A stretch of DNA of 32,878 bases. It comes from Chitinophagaceae bacterium. Its GTDB lineage: Bacteria > Bacteroidota > Bacteroidia > Chitinophagales > Chitinophagaceae. Position numbers and translations under genes: made by a program. The notes below the pieces were generated by a model that saw only the letters and a list, made by a program, of their open reading frames with translations, ran no database searches and was not told the origin of the DNA. This document shows positions 1 through 7,288 of this stretch, piece after piece. Position 1 is the first letter of the stretch. The number at the start of each line of letters is the position of its first letter. The DNA lies in contig JAHEZD010000017.1 in NCBI GenBank assembly GCA_023251255.1, positions 45,138-78,015 on the forward strand. Direction: 5' to 3'.

Positions 1-1488
1 CTGCGCTTTTGCAAAAGGCATACTGTTAGATGCGTTCATGAAAGCATAGCCCAATTCCACATTGGTGAACTTGTTCATTTGGTATGAAAGCAATAGGTCC
101 ACCTCTGTTCCCAAATACTTGTTGATAACAGTACCATCGCCTTTCTTCATGTCTTTGTTCAACTTGAAACTATGCAGGTCAACACCCAAGGACAAAAGGT
201 TGCTGGCATATTTTGTTTTGAAGTAAAGATTGTTCAATCCACCAGCAGGGGAACCAGTGCCTACATAGAAGTAGTCCATATAACCCCAAAACTTATGTGG
301 CGTTCCATATAAGGGATCAAAACGATTGTCCTTGCTAGAAGGGCTAACAGCATCATTGCCACTCAATACATCTATACCAGGCGTAACGCTAAACTTTCCT
401 TTTTGATACGTAAGCTGTGCATTGTAATGATAAGCGTCCAAATCTCCTCCATCCCTATTGCTGCCACTTTGTTTGTAATAAGCAGCTTGCAGGGCAATCT
501 TCCCAAAACCTGACGCATTGCCCAAAGTGTGGTTAATCATTAAACCATAAGTAAGCCTTGTTCTCAATCCTGAATAATCAAAAGCATCCGTGCTGCCTGA
601 TGCCACATACCTTCTTCCATAAACATAACCAGCAGTTGGAGTGCCAATAGAATCCAATTTGTACTTACCGAAATTGTCGTTGAAGAATAAAAACGACAAC
701 TTGGTTTGATTGAATTTTTTGCTTATATACAAACTGGTGAATGATTTATAATCCTGATTGGCAGCATTGGTGCTTGGGGGATTTGCATAAATAGGCGTAC
801 CAGCCAAGGAACTATTGTTGCCTGCACTTCCACCAGCAGCCAAAGGCACAATACCACCTGGCGTTATTACCAAGTTGCCCAAAGAGTTCTTTATGTAAGC
901 AGGCAGGTTGCCGGGCACATAACCTATGCTTGTATAACCAAATGCATCTGCATTTTGATTGAAGGAATACCCCAATTCTACCTGCCAACCTTTATGCATA
1001 GCTTTTAGCAAAGCCATATCATGCCTGCGACCTTGTTGCAACCAATCAAGGTTGCCAATTAACCTTGAATCATCATAAACTAATTCTTGCCTACCAATTT
1101 TTATTGATAGCAAATCAAGCAGCTTGAACTTGATGGTGGTATCTGCTTTATTGGCAAGGGTCAAATCTGCCCAAGCTTCATGCAGCATTAGTTTTGAACC
1201 ATCATTGTTGGTGGTGGTCGATGCATCCTGTCCCCAAACACGTACATCCTGAACAGTTGCACCAAAGGTTAACCTGTCCCATTTGTAGCCAAAAATCAAT
1301 CTGGTACGTTGTGAGGTGAACGCTGCTGCTTTGGAACCTTTCAGTACCAAATTCCCCAAGCCATCTCTTACTTCAGTCCTTGTGCGCAACTGACCATTTA
1401 AAGTAAATTGAGCATTGGCTGTAAAACAGCAAACCATACATGCAGTCAAGCATGTAAACAAGAAGCGTTTTTTAAGATTTTTACTCAT
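1..1488 (-). CDS. Alginate-export-type outer-membrane beta-barrel protein (C-terminus cut by window edge)
   Basis: The frame is open from an ATG at 1488 to the left edge, 496 codons with no stop. The N-terminus starts MSKNLKKRFLFTCL and continues through a cysteine-rich hydrophobic stretch to a likely signal-peptidase site after TANA (about residue 26). The mature part alternates short aromatic strands (for example GQLRTRTEVRDG, RTRLIFGYKWDRL, IKIGRQELVYDDSRLIG) with glycine-, serine- and asparagine-rich loops, as in 14-18-strand barrels of the alginate_exp family. The segment with R-Q-E-L-x-Y-D-D-x-R-L-I-G and W-x-Q-x-G-R-R-x-D is typical of that family. The name is historical: Bacteroidota members need not export alginate. 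It lies 280 bases downstream of nirD on the same strand, so it may be an outer-membrane porin used with nitrite or nitrate metabolism. The substrate is unknown. Confidence 0.8.
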   Translation of the reverse strand, partial: MSKNLKKRFLFTCLTACMVCCFTANAQFTLNGQLRTRTEVRDGLGNLVLKGSKAAAFTSQRTRLIFGYKWDRLTFGATVQDVRVWGQDASTTTNNDGSKLMLHEAWADLTLANKADTTIKFKLLDLLSIKIGRQELVYDDSRLIGNLDWLQQGRRHDMALLKAMHKGWQVELGYSFNQNADAFGYTSIGYVPGNLPAYIKNSLGNLVITPGGIVPLAAGGSAGNNSSLAGTPIYANPPSTNAANQDYKSFTSLYISKKFNQTKLSFLFFNDNFGKYKLDSIGTPTAGYVYGRRYVASGSTDAFDYSGLRTRLTYGLMINHTLGNASGFGKIALQAAYYKQSGSNRDGGDLDAYHYNAQLTYQKGKFSVTPGIDVLSGNDAVSPSSKDNRFDPLYGTPHKFWGYMDYFYVGTGSPAGGLNNLYFKTKYASNLLSLGVDLHSFKLNKDMKKGDGTVINKYLGTEVDLLLSYQMNKFTNVELGYAFMNASNSMPFAKAQ

Positions 1489-1768
1489 AGTTTTGTTTTG
1501 GTTTTAGATTGTAAGTCAATTTGAGATCATTCGCCCCGGTAAGATGTCCAAGTCAGGCCGGGGTTTTTCATTTGGCAGAATCGTTAGAGGCTTTCGTTGT
1601 GTTGTTTGTTTAGTTTCATGCAGTTGGGTTTAGGGTGAGGAGATATTTTTGATGTATGATTTGAGATGTATGATATCAGGTTGAGGCTGCCTTTACCGGC
1701 AGGCAGGCTCGTCGGAACCGATTATTGAAAGCCGAGTCGCCTTCGAGGGCCCCAGGTTGACATCGCAC
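1489..1768. repeat. Non-coding spacer with short direct repeats
   Basis: There is no convincing gene between nirD and the barrel gene. A 10-base unit, gatgtatgat, occurs at 1651-1660 and again at 1665-1674. A GC-rich stretch at about 1689-1710 contains inverted gcctgcc/ggcaggc-like words. Such low-complexity and REP-like pieces are common in Bacteroidota spacers. I saw no clear promoter or terminator. Confidence 0.35.
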
Positions 1769-2116
1769 TTACTCTTCCACAGCAATGAATACATTGCCAT
1801 CTTCTATCTTCACTTCATAAGTTTTGATGGAGCATTCATCATCGCTCAAGCATTCGCCAGTAATTAATGAAAAAGTTCTTTTGTGGAAGGGGCAGGCAAC
1901 TTTGGGCTCACCATTCTGAGAACCAATCATGCCACGGCTCAAGGCCATTTGCTGGCGATGCGGACATTCATTCTGTGTGGCATACCATTCGTTCCTGCGT
2001 GTAAAATGGAACAGCGCAATCTGTTCATCATTGTACTTTACGCACACGCCGCCATTCTCTGGAACGTCAGTTGTTTTACAAGCGTAAAACCAGGTTAAGA
2101 TTTTCTCTACTGTCAT
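1769..2116 (-). CDS. nirD: Nitrite reductase small subunit NirD, Rieske-type
   Basis: A 115-residue protein starting at ATG 2116 (MTVEKILTWFYACK). An in-frame TTG further upstream at 2155 would add 13 unrelated residues and is less likely. The fold is a small Rieske domain. The ligand pairs are visible as C51-P-H53 and C75-P-F-H78, so a [2Fe-2S] centre is predicted; some enterobacterial NirD proteins have lost these ligands. NirD is the small partner of NirB in the cytoplasmic NADH-dependent reduction of nitrite to ammonium. It lies 248 bases downstream of nirB on the same strand, an unusually long spacer filled by a repeat pair, so it could have its own promoter or be read through from nirB. 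Related Rieske ferredoxins of ring dioxygenases look similar, but the nirB neighbour decides the call. Confidence 0.88.
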   Translation of the reverse strand: MTVEKILTWFYACKTTDVPENGGVCVKYNDEQIALFHFTRRNEWYATQNECPHRQQMALSRGMIGSQNGEPKVACPFHKRTFSLITGECLSDDECSIKTYEVKIEDGNVFIAVEE

Positions 2117-2165
2117 AATAATAGCTTTGGGGTTACTGCTAATTATGACAAGCAATCGTTAGAGA

Positions 2166-2362
2166 CCCCTATCCCCTAAAGGGGGACGAGGAAATGTTTA
2201 TTTGGCAAGAGTGTTTCTAAGGATATTGGATGTTGAATAATGTTATGCGGTACAAGTGTGCGACGCCACTGCAGCTTAATTCTTATCCTACTGCTCGTCC
2301 CCAAAAAATCACCCAACCCTCTCCATCATCTTCTCCATTTCCCCCCTCAGGGGATAGGGGGG
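2166..2362. repeat. Inverted pair of a CCCCTATCCCCT-type repeat between nirB and nirD
   Basis: One copy (cccctatcccctaaaggggg and neighbours) lies at 2166-2186 on the plus strand. A second copy lies at 2336-2362 on the minus strand, ending two bases before the nirB stop codon. Each copy can itself fold (CCCCT/AGGGG arms), and the two copies could pair over the roughly 150 bases between them. The copy next to nirB could act as an mRNA 3'-end stabiliser or attenuator. That role is inference from position. Confidence 0.55.
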
Positions 2363-2364
2363 CT

Positions 2365-4866
2365 CTACTTCCATTCTTTCGCTTTTTTCATTTCACGCAT
2401 TTCATCAAACTTCACCGTTGGGTCTTTTTCTTCTGGTGCATTCACAAAATGGCTGAAACGCTTGCGGATTTCCGGTGTTTCAATAGCAGCTTTCCATTCA
2501 CATTCATAAGTGGCCACGTGCAGTTTCATTTCTGTTTCCCATTGAGCGGCCATTCCCAGACTATCATTCACCACCACATTTCTTAAGTAATCTATCCCGC
2601 CTTCCATCTTGTTAAGCCATGTTGCAGTGCGTGTTAAAGGGTCTGCAGTTTTTACATAGAACATGAGAAAACGGTCAATGTATTTAATACAGGTTTCACT
2701 ATCAATATCACTTGCCAACAACAAGGCATGTTGAGGCTTGCTACCACCATTACCACATACAAAAAGGTTCCAACCTTTTTCTGTAGCAATGATGCCAAAG
2801 TCCTTGCTCTTCGCTTCTGCACATTCACGTATGCAGCCGCTGACACCAGATTTCAATTTATGTGGAGAACGGAGTCCACGGTAACGCTCTTCAATTTCAA
2901 TGGCAAAACTCACACTATCATGCAAACCAAACCTGCACCAAGTGCTACCTACACAGCTCTTTACGGTACGCAGGCTCTTGCCATAAGCATGGCCACTTTC
3001 AAAACCAGCATCAATTAATTCCTGCCAGATATTCGGCAAATCAGTTAAATGCGCCCCAAATAAATCGATACGTTGACCACCCGTAATTTTTGTGTAGAGA
3101 TTGTATTTTTTAGCAACGCTTCCAATCACAATTAATTTATCAGGGGTAATCTCTCCTCCTGGAATTCTTGGTACAACGGAGTAGGTTCCACCTTTTTGAA
3201 TGTTGGCCAAGAACCTATCATTGCTGTCCTGAGCAGTATCATTTCCCTTAGCCAAAATCAATTCATTCCACAAGCTTGCAAGAATGGAGGCAACAGGTGG
3301 CTTGCACAATTCGCAGCCGTCGCCTTTGCCCAATTCATTCAATACTTCATCGTAAGTTTTGAGTTCTTTTAGTTTCACTAGGTCAAACAACTCTTGGCGA
3401 CTGTAATCGAAATGCTCACACAAAACATTGCGTACATATTTGCCCTGTGTTTTCATAGTGTGGACCATCAAGTCTTTTATCATTGGAACACAACCGCCAC
3501 AACCAGTTCCTGCCTTGGTGCATTTCTTAATGGCATCCACAGTTTCGCAAGCAGCATCTGTTACTGATGAACAAATCATTCCCTTAGTAATGGCTTCGCA
3601 ACTGCATATCAAAGCATCATCTGGAAGGCTGGCCACGCCAGCACCTTCTGAAGCCTCGCTTCCACCCCTTGAACCCAAAATAATGTCTTCGGGATTTGGA
3701 GGAAGCACCACTTTGCTCTTGCATGTTTGCAACAGCATATTATAAGCATCTGCATCACCAATTAATATTCCACCCAATAATTCCTTACCATCATTGCTGA
3801 TGTTGATACGTTTATAAATGCCTTTATGTGTATCCTCCAAAACAATTGCCCTGCCTTCATTTGAAGCAACAAATGGATTTCCAAAACTGGCCACATCCAC
3901 ACCAATGAGTTTTAGTTTAGTACTCATGTCAAAACCAGTGAAAGTTTTTTCTCCGCCAGTCAATTTTGCCACCACCACATCTGCCATTTCATAACCAGGG
4001 GCTACCAACCCATAAATCATATTATTGTACAGGGCGCATTCACCAATGGCATAAATATTTTCGTCGGAAGTTTGTAACTGTTCATTTACCATGATGCCAC
4101 CACGAGGACCTACAGCTAAACCGGCTTGTTTTGCCAGTTCATCCCTTGGTTTTATGCCAGCAGAAATTACCAGCATGTCCACATCAATTTGTGTATCATC
4201 CGTGAACTGCATACCTGTTATGCGATCATCACCCAAAATAGCTGAAGTGTTTTTATTGGTATGGATGGTCAGACCAAGGCTTTCCAGTTTATGCTGGAGG
4301 ATTTTGGAACCGGCATCATCAATTTGCCTTGGCATTAATCGTGGGGCGAACTCAATAACCTGAGTATCGACAATACCCAAATCCAACATGGCTTTTGCAG
4401 CTTCCAATCCCAATAGGCCCCCGCCAATCACTGCCCCAGTTTTTGCTTTTTTGGCATAAGCGGTCATCAATTCCAAATCTTCGATAGTCCTATATATAAA
4501 TACACCTTGTTTTTCCACGCCAGGAATTGGGGGAACAAAAGCAGCAGAACCTGTGGCCAGTACCAATATATCGTAGTCCTCAACCAGGCCGTGATGGGAA
4601 GTAATTTTCTTATTGGCCCTGTCTATATGGATAATGGGGTCAGAAAGCAAAAGCTGGATATTGTTTTCAGAATACCAATCCGCCGTGGCCATCAAAAGGT
4701 CATCGGCCGATTTTCCTGCAAAAAATTCACTTAAATGAACACGGTCGTATGCAGGGCGGATTTCTTCTCCAAAAACAACTATTTTGTGCTGGTTTGATTG
4801 CTTGGCAACCAATTTTTCACAAAATTTGTAGCCAACCATGCCATTTCCAATAACTACAATTTTCAT
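2365..4866 (-). CDS. nirB: NADH-dependent nitrite reductase, large subunit NirB
   Basis: An 833-residue protein, close to the usual family length, that reduces nitrite to ammonium with NAD(P)H in the cytoplasm together with NirD. Residues 1-300 are a FAD/NAD(P)H pyridine-nucleotide oxidoreductase module: the FAD fingerprint VVIGNGMVGYKF is at residues 4-15, the NAD loop VIGGGLLGLEAA at 146-157, and YAIGECA at 272-278. A BFD-type [2Fe-2S] domain follows, with ligands C421-x-C423 and C456-x2-C459. The C-terminal half is the sulfite/nitrite reductase module. Its siroheme and [4Fe-4S] ligands are C638-x5-C644 (CVGSTWC) and C678-x3-C682 (CIREC). The ATG at 4866 directly begins the FAD fold, so the start is secure. 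The gene is divergent from a Crp/Fnr-type regulator that probably controls it. All cofactor ligands are present. Confidence 0.96.
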   Translation of the reverse strand: MKIVVIGNGMVGYKFCEKLVAKQSNQHKIVVFGEEIRPAYDRVHLSEFFAGKSADDLLMATADWYSENNIQLLLSDPIIHIDRANKKITSHHGLVEDYDILVLATGSAAFVPPIPGVEKQGVFIYRTIEDLELMTAYAKKAKTGAVIGGGLLGLEAAKAMLDLGIVDTQVIEFAPRLMPRQIDDAGSKILQHKLESLGLTIHTNKNTSAILGDDRITGMQFTDDTQIDVDMLVISAGIKPRDELAKQAGLAVGPRGGIMVNEQLQTSDENIYAIGECALYNNMIYGLVAPGYEMADVVVAKLTGGEKTFTGFDMSTKLKLIGVDVASFGNPFVASNEGRAIVLEDTHKGIYKRINISNDGKELLGGILIGDADAYNMLLQTCKSKVVLPPNPEDIILGSRGGSEASEGAGVASLPDDALICSCEAITKGMICSSVTDAACETVDAIKKCTKAGTGCGGCVPMIKDLMVHTMKTQGKYVRNVLCEHFDYSRQELFDLVKLKELKTYDEVLNELGKGDGCELCKPPVASILASLWNELILAKGNDTAQDSNDRFLANIQKGGTYSVVPRIPGGEITPDKLIVIGSVAKKYNLYTKITGGQRIDLFGAHLTDLPNIWQELIDAGFESGHAYGKSLRTVKSCVGSTWCRFGLHDSVSFAIEIEERYRGLRSPHKLKSGVSGCIRECAEAKSKDFGIIATEKGWNLFVCGNGGSKPQHALLLASDIDSETCIKYIDRFLMFYVKTADPLTRTATWLNKMEGGIDYLRNVVVNDSLGMAAQWETEMKLHVATYECEWKAAIETPEIRKRFSHFVNAPEEKDPTVKFDEMREMKKAKEWK

Positions 4867-4905
4867 ACGCAGGTTTTAAAAAGTGAAAAAATTGCAGCAA
4901 ACAAT

Positions 4906-4914
4906 CAAATTATA
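4906..4914 (-). promoter_or_regulatory. Candidate -7 element for nirB
   Basis: On the minus strand this reads TATAATTTG, close to the Bacteroidota -7 consensus TAnnTTTG but with one extra base. It lies about 40 bases upstream of the nirB ATG. No TTG sits at a canonical spacing upstream, which would suit a promoter that needs an activator. Confidence 0.35.
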
Positions 4915-4968
4915 TTTTTATTCATTCAATATTTTTAAGTCAAAAAAGAACCATTAATCTACTTAAAA

Positions 4969-4984
4969 TATGATTTGAATCATA
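4969..4984. promoter_or_regulatory. FNR-like operator palindrome between nirB and the Crp/Fnr gene
   Basis: TATGATTTGAATCATA is a perfect palindrome with 7-base arms and a 2-base centre. Its inner part, ATGAT-TTGA-ATCAT, keeps TGAT-N4-ATCA of the FNR consensus TTGAT-N4-ATCAA at exactly the right spacing. It lies about 103 bases upstream of nirB and 125 bases upstream of the divergent regulator gene. The regulator product of the adjacent gene keeps the Glu and Arg of the recognition helix that read such half-sites. Confidence 0.65.
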
Positions 4985-5108
4985 AATTTAGTGATAATAG
5001 TTCAATATTTGTGACATTTGGACAGAAATATCTCACATATTTTTTTATATACTTTAACAGGGAAACCAAGAAATAGGATATTAATCAGTAAAGGAGTAAC
5101 AATTCTAC

Positions 5109-5798
5109 ATGAAGAAAAGCAAGCAAAACTGTGATTTGAAAAGCTGCCTATTTTGTAGGCTATGCCTACCAGAATGGACACCATTGATAGAGAGCAGCAA
5201 ACAAAACATCCAAGTTGCCAAAGGAGAGGTGATTTTTAAGGAAGGTGAACTGATGACCGGAATTTATTTCGTTTATACGGGTATTGTCAAAGTACATCAA
5301 AAATGGGGGGATGAAAAGGAACTTATTATAAGGTTTGCCAAAAAAGGAGACATTTTTGGCCATAGGGGCTTAGGAAAGGATATTATTTATCCAATTTCCG
5401 CAACAGCCCTGGAAAACTGTACTGTTTGTTTTTTACCCTTGGATTTTTTCCTCTCCTCTTTAAAAGTAAATCATGACTTCATGTATCAATTAATGATGTT
5501 TTTTGCTGAAGAGCTTAAGATATCCGAGAGAAAAATGAGAAACTTGGCACACATGTCTGTAAAGGGAAGGCTTGTTAATGGAATTCTCACGCTACATGAA
5601 AAATTTGGTGTCTCAAATGAAGGCTACATTAATATACTATTGAGCAGGCAAGATCTAGCATCCTACATAGGCGCAACTTATGAGACAGTTTTTAGGGTAA
5701 TAACTGAACTCTGCAAAACCAGGATGATTGAAGTATCAGGGAAACAAATTAGCATCATAGATATGGACGGCTTAAAAGATCTAGCAATAGAAGTTTGA
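5109..5798 (+). CDS. Crp/Fnr-family transcription regulator with N-terminal cysteine cluster
   Basis: A 229-residue protein. Residues 1-20 carry four cysteines, C8-x4-C13-x2-C16-x2-C19 (start MKKSKQNCDLKSCLFCRLC), resembling an iron-sulfur ligand set. Two more, C104 and C107, lie in the sensor domain. Residues 30-125 form a cyclic-nucleotide-binding-type beta-roll, followed by the long dimer helix (about 125-150) and a winged-helix domain. Its recognition helix reads GATYETVFRVITEL (residues 188-201), where E192 and R196 match the Glu and Arg that contact TGA/TCA in CRP and FNR. A Shine-Dalgarno-like aaggag lies 11 bases before the ATG. The gene is divergent from nirB with an FNR-like palindrome between them. 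I infer a redox- or nitrogen-oxide-responsive activator of nirBD. The spacing of the cysteines differs from E. coli FNR, so cluster binding is not proven. Confidence 0.85.
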   Translation: MKKSKQNCDLKSCLFCRLCLPEWTPLIESSKQNIQVAKGEVIFKEGELMTGIYFVYTGIVKVHQKWGDEKELIIRFAKKGDIFGHRGLGKDIIYPISATALENCTVCFLPLDFFLSSLKVNHDFMYQLMMFFAEELKISERKMRNLAHMSVKGRLVNGILTLHEKFGVSNEGYINILLSRQDLASYIGATYETVFRVITELCKTRMIEVSGKQISIIDMDGLKDLAIEV

Positions 5799-5976
5799 CG
5801 AATTAGGCCATTGCGGCTTAAGCAAAATTCAATTCTGCTGCGAAAATTTTCATTAGCTACAATAATGCTTGTTGGCATAATATGCTTTTTTGAAGGTTGG
5901 GTGCAACAATCAGGAATAGGCTATACCTGCTACTATTCGGTGTCCAGTAGAAAAAACTATTTCTATCTTGCAATAC

Positions 5977-7143
5977 ATGTCCCAGCCACAACGCTATATT
6001 GCCCATTTCGATCTGGATTCCTTTTTTGTTAGCGTGGAGCTATTGACCCACCCTGAACTCAAAGGTTATCCTGTAATCGTTGGAGGCTCTAGGGATAGGG
6101 GGGTAGTAACCACCTGCAGCTACGAAGCAAGGGTATTTGGGGTACGAAGTGCCATGCCCATGAAACAAGCCATGCAACTTTGCCCACAGGCCATTCTGCT
6201 GCGGGGAACCAGGGGTGAGTACAGCAGGTATTCAAGATGGGTTACGGACATCATTGCATCCAAAGCTCCCCTATTTGAGAAAGCCAGCATTGATGAGTTC
6301 TACATAGACCTAACAGGTATGGACACTTATTTTGACCCATTCCAATGGACCATCGATTTACGTAAGCAAATAACCGAAGAAACGCAACTGCCCATTTCAT
6401 TTGGATTATCCAGCAATAAGATGGTGTCAAAGATTGCTACCGATGAAGCCAAGCCTAATGGTTATCTATTCATTCAACCAGGCAGGGAAAAGGAGTTCCT
6501 AGCGCCATTGCCAGTGAGCAAATTCTCCGGTGTGGGCCAGCAGACCTTTATCAAACTGAAATCAATGGGCATCCACTTAATCGGTGACATTCTGAAACAT
6601 GATGAAAAATACCTCGAGAAAGAACTGGGCAAATGGGGAACCGATCTGTACAGGAAGGCACAGGGCATTTCAACAAGTGAAGTAAGCTCCTACCGCGAAG
6701 CTAAGAGCATCAGTACCGAAAATACATTTGAGGAGAACATCAGCGATGTGGAGAGCCTATTGAAGGAACTGGTACGCATGACCGAAAAAATAGCCCATGA
6801 ACTACGTCAGGACGAAAAGCTCTGCGGTTGTATTGCAGTAAAGATCCGCTATCCAGACTTTGAAACAACCTCAAGGCAAACCAGTATTGATTACACCTTA
6901 CGCGATGATGAACTGATACCACAAGCCATTGCCTTATTCCATAAACTTTGGCGCAAGGGCAGGCCCATCCGCTTATTGGGTGTCCGCTTAAGTGAGCTCA
7001 CCAACCATGCAGTGCAGGCCAGCCTATTTGATGATGCAGAAAAAAAGAACAATCTCTACAAAGCCATTGATGATGTGAAGAACAGGTTCGGCAAAACGAA
7101 GTTGCAGAAAGCTAGGACAGTGGATAAAAAGGAGGAAGAATAA
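5977..7143 (+). CDS. dinB: DNA polymerase IV (Y-family, translesion)
   Basis: A 388-residue protein starting at ATG 5977 (MSQPQRYIAHFDLDSFFVSV). An in-frame TTG three codons upstream is less likely. It is an error-prone polymerase that copies damaged templates in the cytoplasm. Metal-binding carboxylates are visible as D12 in the HFDLD motif and D106-E107 in SIDEFYIDL, with F17 as the probable steric gate against ribonucleotides. Palm and fingers run to about residue 165, the helix-hairpin-helix thumb to about 230, and the little-finger domain to about 350. Near the C-terminus, QASLFDD fits the sliding-clamp-binding QxxLF motif. No LexA-type box was recognised upstream. The gene converges with the S46 peptidase gene across a perfect hairpin. 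Confidence 0.94.
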   Translation: MSQPQRYIAHFDLDSFFVSVELLTHPELKGYPVIVGGSRDRGVVTTCSYEARVFGVRSAMPMKQAMQLCPQAILLRGTRGEYSRYSRWVTDIIASKAPLFEKASIDEFYIDLTGMDTYFDPFQWTIDLRKQITEETQLPISFGLSSNKMVSKIATDEAKPNGYLFIQPGREKEFLAPLPVSKFSGVGQQTFIKLKSMGIHLIGDILKHDEKYLEKELGKWGTDLYRKAQGISTSEVSSYREAKSISTENTFEENISDVESLLKELVRMTEKIAHELRQDEKLCGCIAVKIRYPDFETTSRQTSIDYTLRDDELIPQAIALFHKLWRKGRPIRLLGVRLSELTNHAVQASLFDDAEKKNNLYKAIDDVKNRFGKTKLQKARTVDKKEEE

Positions 7144-7234
7144 TTAGGATTGATAACGGCCATCGCCAGAGCTGCAGTATAAATTGAAGCTCATATTCAC
7201 CTGTCCCTATCCACAAAAAATTCCCATATAAAAT

Positions 7235-7262
7235 AAAGCAGCCTGGAATTCCAGGCTGCTTT
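7235..7262. terminator. Bidirectional hairpin between dinB and the S46 peptidase gene
   Basis: A perfect 28-base palindrome whose arms begin AAAGCAGCCTGG and whose centre is AATT. It sits between two convergent genes, 92 bases after the dinB stop codon and 27 bases from the peptidase stop codon. The T-tracts are short on both sides, so termination strength is uncertain. Confidence 0.75.
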
Positions 7263-7288
7263 ACTTTATAAACTTTACATGCTCTTTA

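Noticed and set aside
2230-2586. Plus-strand frames across the nirB 3' end
   Set aside because: They overlap the conserved nirB C-terminus and the repeat pair, and their composition is low-complexity.
5010-5037. TGTGA ... TCACA half-sites upstream of the Crp/Fnr gene
   Set aside because: The spacing is 18 bases, not the 6 expected for a CRP site, so the pairing is probably chance.
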